DNA from: Chryseobacterium indologenes
GTDB lineage: Bacteria > Bacteroidota > Bacteroidia > Flavobacteriales > Weeksellaceae
Direction of reading: 5' to 3'
Assembly: GCF_002025665.1 (NCBI RefSeq)
Contig: NZ_CP018786.1
Location: 4,154,001-4,218,000, forward strand
Length of the DNA stretch: 64,000 bases
Positions 36,374 to 44,144 of the stretch are shown piece by piece. The notes under the pieces are model-generated. The model was not told the origin of the DNA and ran no database searches. It saw nothing but the letters and a program-made list of their open reading frames with translations. Within the stretch, counting starts at the first letter, position 1; each line of letters starts with the position of its first letter. The position numbers were made by a program, and so were the translations under genes.

Positions 36374-37907
36374 TATAAAAACCTCATCAGAGCTTGTAAA
36401 AAAGCTAACCAATAAAATGGGTTTGGGAGAAGAGAATCATATCGCCCGAATTTCATTGGCGTATTCATTGGCTAAAGGTGCTATCTACAATTCTGAAAGC
36501 CTTTATAGTTCAGCGGATAAACAAAAAGAATACAAAGACAATACTTTATTTGGAAGTTATAAGGATTATTATGTTTCACTTATTTGTCAAAAATATCAAA
36601 TCCATAAAGATGATATAGATGTAAGAAAATATCTGAAATGGCATATTGACAATGGTTTAGAAATGATAAATCTGTATTTTGAAGAAAACAAAAATGTATC
36701 AGGTATAGAGTTTTTATTAGACCATATAGAAATCGGAATTGATGCCATTAACGAAAACGAAACCAATTTTGATTTTGTCAAAAACAAAAATAATTCTTTA
36801 AAAGAAAAAGAAAGTTATTTAGCACCGATTAAAGTTTTAATTGGAGAATACAAAGGAAAAGATATCTACTTTACCCCAAACAATACATCAATGTATGGGA
36901 ACTGCCATATTGCCATTGCGGGACAATCAGGAGCAGGTAAATCTTATTTTGCGAGAAAATTTTTAGAAAGAATTATAACAGAGTCAAAAGGTCAGGTCAA
37001 TTATCTTTATTTAGATTTTAAAGGAATGACTGAAAGTGATAAGTCAAATAAAGATTTCAAAGAATTTTTTGCTAATACAAATGCGAAATTAATTGACACT
37101 CCTACTGACTCATTTCCAGTTAATCCATTATCATTTATTAATAATGTGAATGAAAGGGATAAAATTGTTGGAATAGGTCGCTTTGTTGATATAATTGTGA
37201 AATATGCTAATTTAGGAAATGTTCAAAAACAACATTTAAAAGATGCCACAAGAAAAGCGTTTGAAGATAAAAAAGACGGTAGTTATCCAACATTATCAGA
37301 TGTTTTAGAGAATGTTTATGAGATTGCTGGAGACAAACCTACTTCATTAACTCAAATATTAATTGGCTTAACTGAAATTGAATTGTTTGATAATAAAAAA
37401 TTAGGAGATTTTATTAATGACAATTACTATTTAAGTCTTTCAGGAGATTTAAGCAAAGAAGTACGTTTTACAGCTACATTTTTAGTTATTTATTATCTGT
37501 ATAACACATTTATGAATATGGATAAAGTGCCTATTGAGGACAATTACAGTGGTCTTAGATATGTGTTACTTATTGATGAAGCTCATAATGTATTTAAAGA
37601 AAAGAAATCACAAGAAATTTTAGAAAAATTACTGCGTGAAGTTCGTTCACAGGGAGTAGCAGTAATGCTTGTTTCACAAGGTATTGAAGAATTTAACCAG
37701 CCAACATTTGATTTTTCTGAAATGTGCCAATCTGCATTTTTAATGCAAATAAAAGACGGCAACAATTGGAAATCCGTTAGCAAATTCTTAGGAGCAGGAG
37801 AAAAGCAAAGAGGAAAAATAAATCGTTCAATGGAAGCTATTAATCCAAGACAAGCAATTTCAAATATTAAGGAATTTGAGTTTGGAGAAATATTTAATAC
37901 AAAATAA
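36363..37907 (+). CDS. DndE domain fused to a HerA-like ATPase
   Basis: 514 aa from the ATG at 36363, which lies inside the last codons of dndD. Residues 1 to about 108 match DndE (LTNKMGLGEENHIARISLAYSLAKG, TLFGSYKDYY, HIDNGLEM). The rest is a HerA/FtsK-like ATPase: Walker A GQSGAGKS (187-194), LDFKG (218-222), Walker B YVLLIDEAHN (400-409) and a possible Arg finger in LREVRSQG (424-431). Ordinary DndE is about 120 aa and alone. The fusion may join the modification complex to a DNA-translocating restriction motor. Domain assignment is fairly sure; the function of the fusion is inferred. Confidence 0.85.
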   Translation: MQFNIKTSSELVKKLTNKMGLGEENHIARISLAYSLAKGAIYNSESLYSSADKQKEYKDNTLFGSYKDYYVSLICQKYQIHKDDIDVRKYLKWHIDNGLEMINLYFEENKNVSGIEFLLDHIEIGIDAINENETNFDFVKNKNNSLKEKESYLAPIKVLIGEYKGKDIYFTPNNTSMYGNCHIAIAGQSGAGKSYFARKFLERIITESKGQVNYLYLDFKGMTESDKSNKDFKEFFANTNAKLIDTPTDSFPVNPLSFINNVNERDKIVGIGRFVDIIVKYANLGNVQKQHLKDATRKAFEDKKDGSYPTLSDVLENVYEIAGDKPTSLTQILIGLTEIELFDNKKLGDFINDNYYLSLSGDLSKEVRFTATFLVIYYLYNTFMNMDKVPIEDNYSGLRYVLLIDEAHNVFKEKKSQEILEKLLREVRSQGVAVMLVSQGIEEFNQPTFDFSEMCQSAFLMQIKDGNNWKSVSKFLGAGEKQRGKINRSMEAINPRQAISNIKEFEFGEIFNTK

Positions 37908-38050
37908 GTTTGTTTATATATTTTTGAATTATTAGTCAATACTCAAATATGACATTATAACAGAAAGGTAGGAAATCGAGGAAACAAAAAGGTATTTCAA
38001 CATTTACCTTGATAGTTTGACAATGCTTAAATTTTAATTAGTGTCAAATA

Positions 38051-38093
38051 AAAATGATTGGTTCTACCGCAGATAGGTAAAGCCAATCATTTT
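38051..38093 (+). terminator. Terminator of the dnd operon
   Basis: AAAATGATTGG/CCAATCATTTT, an 11-bp outer stem with inner CTACC/GGTAA pairing and T-rich tail. Its 3' half belongs to module-flanking repeat copy 2. Confidence 0.7.
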
Positions 38094-38100
38094 GATTTTA
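38076..38100 (+). repeat. Module-flanking repeat, copy 2
   Basis: GGTAAAGCCAATCATTTT followed by GATTTTA; direct repeat of 32575-32600. Confidence 0.6.
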
Positions 38101-38108
38101 AGCCACTT

Positions 38109-39587
38109 TCAGACGCTCATCAGTATACACCATAACTCAGGTTTAAAACTTGGTAAAACACCCTGAGAATAGCTTGAAAACAACTCCTGTAGCATAGATT
38201 CCAGAATAGGAAACCAACTCTGTGTAGTACAGAAAGAATCATGTATAGTCCAAAGTGGCATATCAGGATTTATCTCTGCAATATGTTTTGTAATAGTGTC
38301 AATAACGCAATCAGATTCAACCTGCTGTAGGAGTTTGGGAAACAGTTTGAAAGAATCTTTTTCATTAGAAGTAGTTTTAAAAACTTCGATACACTCACAT
38401 AACAAAGGAAAATGCTGTTTAAATATCAGATATTCTTTTGACGGTCTTTTGAGCGGAGTATAAAGTATTTGTAATGTGAGTTTTTTCATCAAATCCCGTT
38501 TAGTCGGGAACTCTTTTACTTCTGCTTTACCAGTGTCTGAATTGTAAAATTTCTTTCTAAATACACCGTCATAATCAGGATGAATATCTGTAAAAAGAGG
38601 CATTAAAAATTCATAAAATTTACCTGTCAACACAGCCTTTTTCAACGGAGCAAATTCTTGTTGAAATGCTTTACTAGAAGTAGTTTCTTGTAATTTCTGC
38701 AACATAGTACCTACATTACTACTTCCAAACACACTATTCATCATCTCAATAATCTTAGTATTACTCAAACTTTCCAGTACCAAAACCATAAAATAGGGTT
38801 GTGAGTTCTTAATATCGAGACTTTTTATGTTTTCACCATAATATGTTAGGTAGGGGCGGAATTTAGACGGCATATTGGTTAGATTCGTATGCAGTCTGTT
38901 ATCTGAATCAGGTTGTCGGGAAATACGATAACATCTTTCTTTTAACATTAATGCAGTGTACCAATAGCCGTATGCTTTTGCCATTATTGGATTCAGTCTG
39001 GTGTAGCTCAAACTGTACTTATTGTAACAGAATTCAGACTGCAAATCATATTTCAGGCGGTCAAAATCAAGAAATAATCCATCATCAAACCATTTAGAAA
39101 GATGCGGACAGTCATTAGGCACTTCCTCTTTTAAAAGATTCTTAACCAATTGTTTACCTGTCATTTCAAATATCGAAAAATCCAGACATTCTACACCTTC
39201 AAGATTGATACTTTCCCAGTTGTATCGGTAACGTGTGCAGGTACGACCTCTGGAATGATTTTTTTTATCCAGAATTTCAATTTGCACAAAATATTCAAAA
39301 TACTTACTGTAATTAGAATCTTTTTTTCTTAAACGTGTGGAATCCATTGGAATGAATCCCCATAAATAGGTTTTGTCTTTCTGATACGCAGGAATACTGA
39401 TGACTAAACTCAAGAAGTACAGGGCATTATCCATTTTGAACTCTTTGAACGGTGGTTGCTCACGTACTTTTTCCTGAAGATAGCTAACTATGATTGTAGG
39501 TAACACTACTTTCCATTGATACGCCTCGTGATAAAAGGCTGATGCGTTGATTTTACGGTTTGATTTTTTGCTTTTATATTGTTGCAT
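38109..39587 (-). CDS. Single-subunit polymerase-like protein (PolA/T7-RNAP motifs)
   Basis: ATG 39587 (MQQYKSKKSN) gives 492 aa; the longer frame adds an implausible N-terminus. Motifs: RLHTNLTNMPSKFRPYL then SLDIKNSQP with Asp258 (motif A); KRDLMKKLTLQILY, whose Arg364-Lys368-Leu372-Tyr376 spacing equals the O-helix R-x3-K-x3-[FM]-x3-Y of family A polymerases and T7 RNA polymerase (motif B); LLQQVESD; and TIHDSFCTT with His449-Asp450 (motif C, compare HDSFGT of T7 RNAP). No exonuclease domain. Possibly replicates or transcribes the island. Convergent to dnd, followed upstream by the excisionase-like gene. Catalysis is inferred. Confidence 0.6.
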   Translation of the reverse strand: MQQYKSKKSNRKINASAFYHEAYQWKVVLPTIIVSYLQEKVREQPPFKEFKMDNALYFLSLVISIPAYQKDKTYLWGFIPMDSTRLRKKDSNYSKYFEYFVQIEILDKKNHSRGRTCTRYRYNWESINLEGVECLDFSIFEMTGKQLVKNLLKEEVPNDCPHLSKWFDDGLFLDFDRLKYDLQSEFCYNKYSLSYTRLNPIMAKAYGYWYTALMLKERCYRISRQPDSDNRLHTNLTNMPSKFRPYLTYYGENIKSLDIKNSQPYFMVLVLESLSNTKIIEMMNSVFGSSNVGTMLQKLQETTSSKAFQQEFAPLKKAVLTGKFYEFLMPLFTDIHPDYDGVFRKKFYNSDTGKAEVKEFPTKRDLMKKLTLQILYTPLKRPSKEYLIFKQHFPLLCECIEVFKTTSNEKDSFKLFPKLLQQVESDCVIDTITKHIAEINPDMPLWTIHDSFCTTQSWFPILESMLQELFSSYSQGVLPSFKPELWCILMSV

Positions 39588-39751
39588 ATTTGTTTGTTTT
39601 TTGTTAAAAAAAAGGCATAGCAATAGCTCTCCATAGTTCCTTACTATGGCTAGACCTCGAATCGTTAAAATTTTTGGAGATAAAAAAGGATGTTTGTGTA
39701 CAGTGGTTTTTATGCGCAATCAAACCGCAACTGCACAACAGGAAAAGATTG

Positions 39752-40015
39752 TTAAGAAGCCAATCTTAATTTTGCTTGAATTTCATCACGGGTATAATAC
39801 ACCCTACCACCGAAGTCGATAGGAACTAAAATCCCGCTTTTTGCCCAATTGTTTAATGTTCCGAGCGAAACTCCGAAGTACTCTGCTGTTTCTACTCTCG
39901 TCATTATTTCTTTACCCTCTGGCTTATACATTTCTGCCAGTTTACACTCAAATTGATTTAATTTATCATCAATTAAACCCTCGATTTTTTTGAAAAATTC
40001 TTTGAAATAATCCAT
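39752..40015 (-). CDS. Excisionase-like helix-turn-helix protein
   Basis: 87 aa. C-terminal half is an HTH_17/MerR-type domain (MTRVETAEYFGVSLGTLNNWAKSGILVPIDFGGRVYYTRDEI), preceded by a short helical N-terminus. This class serves as excisionase or element regulator in Bacteroidota mobile elements. Lies near the integrase, same strand, with about 190 nt between it and the zinc-ribbon gene. Confidence 0.8.
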   Translation of the reverse strand: MDYFKEFFKKIEGLIDDKLNQFECKLAEMYKPEGKEIMTRVETAEYFGVSLGTLNNWAKSGILVPIDFGGRVYYTRDEIQAKLRLAS

Positions 40016-40201
40016 ATTGTTTGTTTTTATATATCATTTAACACTACAAAATTATGAACTATACAAAAGAAACACAAAAGCATTAAAATCGTTTTAATCC
40101 TTTCTTAGCCTTATTTTTAATGAAAAATCGAATTTGAATCTATCAGGGAGTTTTAGAGAAAAGTTAAAATTTGTTAAAATCGAAAAATATCGGAACAACA
40201 C

Positions 40202-40705
40202 CTAAAAATCAATCAGCCAATTCCAAATACCGTTTTGAACCTCCGAAGGCTCTCTAACAATGAAAGCCTGATGAAAGCCAAGCCACCATAAATGCATCAA
40301 ATGGTCAGGAATAACATTCGTGTTATCATTTTCTGCCTTGTATTTATCCCTAAGTTCGGATATCCCAACATCCAGTGTCTTGATTTTTTCTAATAGTTCC
40401 CACATTGAGCTGTATGTATCATGACCTAATTTTTCCTGCATTTCGGTAGCAGTTACGTTTTGGTCAATCACATACAGATATATAGCACCCAACCAAATAC
40501 GAAAAGGGAGTTTACTCCCTCTCATTTTGGTTAATCCTTTCAGGTATAAAGTTGCTTTACAACCTCTGTTTTTACACTCAAAACAGGCTTTTTTTCGCAA
40601 CCAATAGAAACCTCTCGTGTCATTGCATTCGCACCTCAATCCACGCTCTAAAACAAGCTCTTTAAGGCGTTCAGCGCACTCGCTTTCAGTAGGTAGATTC
40701 AGCAT
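40202..40705 (-). CDS. Zinc-ribbon protein coupled to the integrase
   Basis: 167 aa. CECNDTRGFYWLRKKACFECKNRGCKATLYL is a zinc ribbon, followed by KLPFRIWLGAIYLYV and TATEMQEKLGHDTYSSMWELLEKI, similar to the N-terminal DNA-binding part of IS1595/ISXO2 transposases, but no DDE catalytic domain follows. Its ATG overlaps the integrase stop (TAATG on the coding strand), so it is translated with the integrase. Probably a DNA-binding accessory of recombination; role unproven. Confidence 0.7.
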   Translation of the reverse strand: MLNLPTESECAERLKELVLERGLRCECNDTRGFYWLRKKACFECKNRGCKATLYLKGLTKMRGSKLPFRIWLGAIYLYVIDQNVTATEMQEKLGHDTYSSMWELLEKIKTLDVGISELRDKYKAENDNTNVIPDHLMHLWWLGFHQAFIVREPSEVQNGIWNWLIDF

Positions 40706-42168
40706 TAAGAAACATTTCTGTTAATATTGATAATTTCTGCCAACTGTTCCGTGTTTCCACTCTCAATGAGTTCTTTTATTTTCTGCATTCTTTCGTGTAA
40801 TTCTTGAATCTGTTTAGCCTGTAAATCAACTCTTTGTAATTTTTCGTTTCTTGCTTTGATACTTTCCTGTCTTATTTGTTCGTGTTCAAAGGTCGGTTTG
40901 AAATAGGTTTTGAAAACGGATTCATCCGTATGTCCTGTATACTGCCAGATTTCCAATAAGTCCCAGCCTTCCATATAACGGTTTGTACAAAAACTCCTAC
41001 GTGAATCGTGAAATGCTATTTTGTCTGCAAAGTTTATCGTTTCAAACTCCACTCCGTCATTCGTAGGGCGTTCACGAGTAATTATTTTTTCTTTGAAATA
41101 CGGTATTGCTTTAAAAAGTTCTTTCAAATACTCATTGGTATTTTGGTTGGATATGGCAATGCTTTTTATATCATCATTGTATTTACTCAGGATGTCACCT
41201 GCATAGCCAAAAAATGAAAAACGAACTGTCTTATAGTTATCTACTCCCGAACCTTTTTTTAACAGGATGTTGACCATTTTACTGTTATGGTCGATATGTC
41301 CACCCTCAATACGTGTAATATCTCCGAATCTAAGTGAGGTATGACAGGCTAAAACAAACATATCTCGAACTCTCTCTAATCTCGGTGCATCGGAAAAATC
41401 ATGTTCGTACAATATTTTGATTTCGGGTTCGGTTAACACAGTATGGAACGTTGGCGGAACTTTTACTTTATACTCATCCTGCATATAACTTCTGTTATCC
41501 GTATAACCTCTTTCAAATGCACGTTTCTGTACCTGTGACAATCTTTTGATTCGAGTTTTGAGCGTATTTAATGACTTGACCCTTTCTGTATCAAGTAGCC
41601 AGTTTTGAAACTCTAGACATTGCAATTCGTCAAATTTATCAATATCCAGAAAGATACTGTTTTCATTGGCAAAGTCATTTAAATCCTGATACATTACACC
41701 GAAAGATGAAACATAGCTTCTATGCAGGGGCTTTTGACCCGAAGCAATGGCACGTTGGATTTTAAGTTCTGTTACCTTCATGAACTCTTGGAAAACATCA
41801 TCAAAAGATTTTTTGCTTTTCTGTACAGTTGTAAGCTCCTTACCTGCCATTGCATTATCTACAATGGTTTTTAGCTCGTCCTTTGTGGGCATACGGTTGT
41901 AATGCTCATTAAAGTTTTTATGGGCATCAACAATAGATGTTTTGAATTTAGCAAGTTTCTGATTGATTTCTCTTTTATCACTGCCAGAAGTAACAGTTTT
42001 AGTATCTGTATCCCAACTGCTAGAAGCAACTTTCAGACCTGTTGAAAAATCTACTTTCAAATCTTTGAACGAGTATCTGCCCATGATTCGGGAGATTTCC
42101 TTTGTGGGTTCTTTCAATCTAAAATTAACGCTCCCTATTTCGTTGTTATATCTTTTTACTTTTGCCAT
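40705..42168 (-). CDS. Tyrosine recombinase / integrase
   Basis: 487 aa from ATG 42168 (a TTG six bases upstream is in frame). N-terminal arm-binding and SAM-like core-binding regions, then the catalytic domain: Arg near 280 (TSLRFGDI), HDSRRSF near 386 (H-x-x-R) and TGHTDESVFKTYF near 415 with the nucleophile Tyr. Belongs to the phage-integrase family common in Bacteroidota elements. Sits 170 nt inside the attR core, the usual place. Confidence 0.92.
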   Translation of the reverse strand: MAKVKRYNNEIGSVNFRLKEPTKEISRIMGRYSFKDLKVDFSTGLKVASSSWDTDTKTVTSGSDKREINQKLAKFKTSIVDAHKNFNEHYNRMPTKDELKTIVDNAMAGKELTTVQKSKKSFDDVFQEFMKVTELKIQRAIASGQKPLHRSYVSSFGVMYQDLNDFANENSIFLDIDKFDELQCLEFQNWLLDTERVKSLNTLKTRIKRLSQVQKRAFERGYTDNRSYMQDEYKVKVPPTFHTVLTEPEIKILYEHDFSDAPRLERVRDMFVLACHTSLRFGDITRIEGGHIDHNSKMVNILLKKGSGVDNYKTVRFSFFGYAGDILSKYNDDIKSIAISNQNTNEYLKELFKAIPYFKEKIITRERPTNDGVEFETINFADKIAFHDSRRSFCTNRYMEGWDLLEIWQYTGHTDESVFKTYFKPTFEHEQIRQESIKARNEKLQRVDLQAKQIQELHERMQKIKELIESGNTEQLAEIININRNVS

Positions 42169-42197
42169 ATACAAATATACTTAAAATTTTAAAATTA

Positions 42198-42251
42198 GTC
42201 ACCTTTTTGGTCACCCTAATTTTTGAACACATTTAAATTCATTTGAATTCA
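42198..42251 (+). repeat. Right-end putative recombinase arm sites
   Basis: GTCACCTTTTTGGTCA (42198-42213) and TTAAATTCATTTGAATTC (about 42233-42250), direct repeats of the left-end motifs at 19316-19331 and 19366-19381. Located between the integrase start and attR. Confidence 0.55.
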
Positions 42252-42333
42252 ACAAAACACAATTGTTTATTTATCAGTGTTTTTAAATAACAACAAAATA
42301 CAATAAAGTATAAATAAGTACAACATGTTATAT

Positions 42334-42346
42334 CCTGTGGGTCTAC
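42334..42346 (+). other. attR core
   Basis: CCTGTGGGTCTAC, exact copy of the tRNA-Gln 3' end. It is followed directly by a terminator hairpin, as expected for the original downstream flank of the tRNA gene. Confidence 0.8.
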
Positions 42347-42380
42347 AAACCATCCTTTTTTAAGGATGGTTTTTGTTTTT
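42347..42380 (+). terminator. Original tRNA-Gln terminator, displaced by the island
   Basis: AAACCATCCTT-TTTT-AAGGATGGTTT with T-run. Continuous with the att core (GTCTAC), so it was the tRNA terminator before integration. A second near-identical copy is at 49385-49418. Confidence 0.8.
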
Positions 42381-42592
42381 TGTTCCCTTTTGAAAAATAA
42401 AAAAGGTAGATACTGAATTGGTCATAAAAGGGGATCAAACAAAAAAGTTGTGGGCTAAGCAAAAGTTTGATTAAACTAAAGAGGAAAAATGTTCTATCCT
42501 TTACCCCTCTATGCTGTATTCTGAAGTTTTTGATTTTAGCATTAAAAGTTTTAGCAAAAGCATTAGTGATTCTTTTATCAAAAAAGACCAAG

Positions 42593-42624
42593 ATCTCTCT
42601 ATCTCTCTATCTCTCTATCTCTCT
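42593..42624 (+). repeat. Tandem repeat (ATCTCTCT)x4
   Basis: Four perfect 8-bp units, overlapping the 3' boundary of the IS remnant. Non-coding. Confidence 0.9.
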
Positions 42625-42625
42625 A

Positions 42626-42921
42626 TTAATGATTCATTATTGTTTTTCTTAAGATAGATTCTCCAGTGGTTTTATCAATCCATTTCCTCCTTTTGATATG
42701 AAGCAGAACCCGTTTTCTCTCCAAAGGAAAATCTTCAACAAGAACCGAAGAGTGGAAACCATTAGAATAATACGGACGATGGGTGAATTCTTGGGGAATG
42801 ATATTCTTGTCCTCAAAATCGATATAAAGTACTCTATCTACTTCTTCTGCTTGTATGATATCAAAGTACTCTACTAAAAATCCGGAAGTAAGAGTTTTAC
42901 TAGTTCATCAGGAACATACAT
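42626..42921 (-). pseudogene. Broken ISAon1-type transposase N-terminal protein
   Basis: Read on the minus strand, MYVPDELVKLLLPDF is followed after a one-base deletion (5 T instead of 6 near 42876) by VEYFDIIQAEEVDRVLYIDFEDKN, then GFHSSVLVEDFPLERKRVLLHIKRRKW and an early stop. This matches the small N-terminal protein of ISAon1-family elements, frameshifted and lacking the usual RDWNLVA-type end. No catalytic ORF follows. Confidence 0.6.
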
Positions 42922-42924
42922 ATT

Positions 42925-43402
42925 CCAAATTTAAAAACTTAACACTACATTCACAACTTTTGAGACTGATCCCATTTATCGTACTCATATAAAATATTAT
43001 TTTGATGAATTGATTATTAATTCACACCGTCTTATTTCAGTTAAAAATACTTCTTACTGCAACTACAGAATAGCAAGGTCAAAAAACTTTTATAAGGACC
43101 AAAAAACAATGAAATTTGCACTCTAAAGAATGTAAATGATCATTGGAGGCAAAAAAAATACACCAAGAAAACAGCATAGAAAAAGTGTAGTTAATTTAAA
43201 ATAAAATTACAAAAAACATTGCAAAAATATAAGTTTTCTAAGTTGCAACCATATTAATAATTCACTAATTGACAGTACGATAAAAGAGGGCGGAAATCAA
43301 TAATTATTCAAAAAAAATAGAATTCTATTTAACTACAATAATCTATCTAGAATAGACTTTCCCTCAAACTATCAATTTTATAAAAACTAATTTCCAATAA
43401 TA
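42925..43402. other. Non-coding stretch before the tail-like genes
   Basis: About 480 nt of AT-rich sequence with no gene recognised. It presumably contains the promoter of the tail-like operon, but no clear TAnnTTTG box was located. Confidence 0.4.
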
Positions 43403-44143
43403 ATGAAAGTACCATTAAAAACAATATTTAGCTGGTTTGAAAAGGGCGATATACCCACAGAACAGCAGTTTCAGCAAACCTTTTCTTCATTCCGTCATTT
43501 AGATGAAAATATCAGGATGGATGAAGTAACGGGTTTAAATGAAACTTTTCAAAAAACGGTATCCAGCACAACTTTTACAGATCATCTGCAAGATGAAGGC
43601 GCACACAATTTGGTGCTCGCAAGACTTAATGCATCCAATCTTACTACTAGCAATATAGAAGAATGGAAAGAAAAATTAAAGATCAAACTAGCAGCCACTA
43701 TAGACGATGGTGAAGAGACCGGAAATGTCTATACAAAGGAACAAATCGAGGAAATTGTAAATATACTTCAGGCAAAAGATAATGAAATGCTTGAGCTGAC
43801 TGCAAAAATCAGCGAAATACTAACCTCGAATGATGATAATCTTGATAAACTTCAGAAAATCGTAGACTATATCAAAGAAAACAGGGAGCAGATAGAATTG
43901 CTTAAAGGTTCAGGAGCAAATTCTTCCTTTGGAGGAATTTTAAGGCCTACTGATCATATTATTGTTAAGCCGGGATCAGCAAAATGGTTTTGGGCAGGGA
44001 GTGGAGTTTACGAAAATGCTTCAGGAGTTAAGATTGAAAATTTCGGAATAATTTCCTTTGATGGTTTTGTTTGGTCTGTTCTGGAGGTTAATATGCCTGG
44101 AGGTGGAACAGATGGTTTTATTGATTTAACACAAGAAGATTAA
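43403..44143 (+). CDS. Phage-tail-fibre-like protein
   Basis: 246 aa. N-terminal VPLKTIFSWFEKGDIPTEQQFQQTFSSFRHLDENI resembles a baseplate-attachment segment common at the start of Bacteroidota phage structural proteins. A coiled coil (about 115-170) and a compact C-terminal domain (PTDHIIVKPGSAKWFWAG) follow. Gene is tightly linked to the 1612-aa gene (1 nt gap). Structural role inferred. Confidence 0.55.
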   Translation: MKVPLKTIFSWFEKGDIPTEQQFQQTFSSFRHLDENIRMDEVTGLNETFQKTVSSTTFTDHLQDEGAHNLVLARLNASNLTTSNIEEWKEKLKIKLAATIDDGEETGNVYTKEQIEEIVNILQAKDNEMLELTAKISEILTSNDDNLDKLQKIVDYIKENREQIELLKGSGANSSFGGILRPTDHIIVKPGSAKWFWAGSGVYENASGVKIENFGIISFDGFVWSVLEVNMPGGGTDGFIDLTQED

Positions 44144-44144
44144 A

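Larger units (their letters stand above)
19234..42346. mobile_element. 23.1-kb genomic island integrated at tRNA-Gln
   Basis: Bounded by the 13-bp direct repeat CCTGTGGGTCTAC. Inside the right end are a tyrosine recombinase, a coupled zinc-ribbon protein and an excisionase-like gene; inside both ends lie GTCACCTTTTTRGTCA and TTGAAT-rich direct repeats that may be recombinase arm sites. Cargo is a type I secreted toxin locus, a Dnd system, ArdA and a polymerase-like protein. No relaxase or conjugation genes were seen, so it is either mobilised in trans or not transferable by itself. Confidence 0.8.

Noticed and set aside
40202..40705. Complete insertion sequence
   Set aside because: Zinc-ribbon/HTH part resembles IS1595 transposases but there is no DDE domain and no terminal inverted repeats were found.
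19247..42333. Full integrative conjugative element
   Set aside because: No relaxase, coupling protein or type IV secretion genes were recognised, so only an integrative island is supported.
42593..42624. CRISPR-like array
   Set aside because: Only four contiguous 8-bp units without spacers: a simple tandem repeat. No cas genes in the window.
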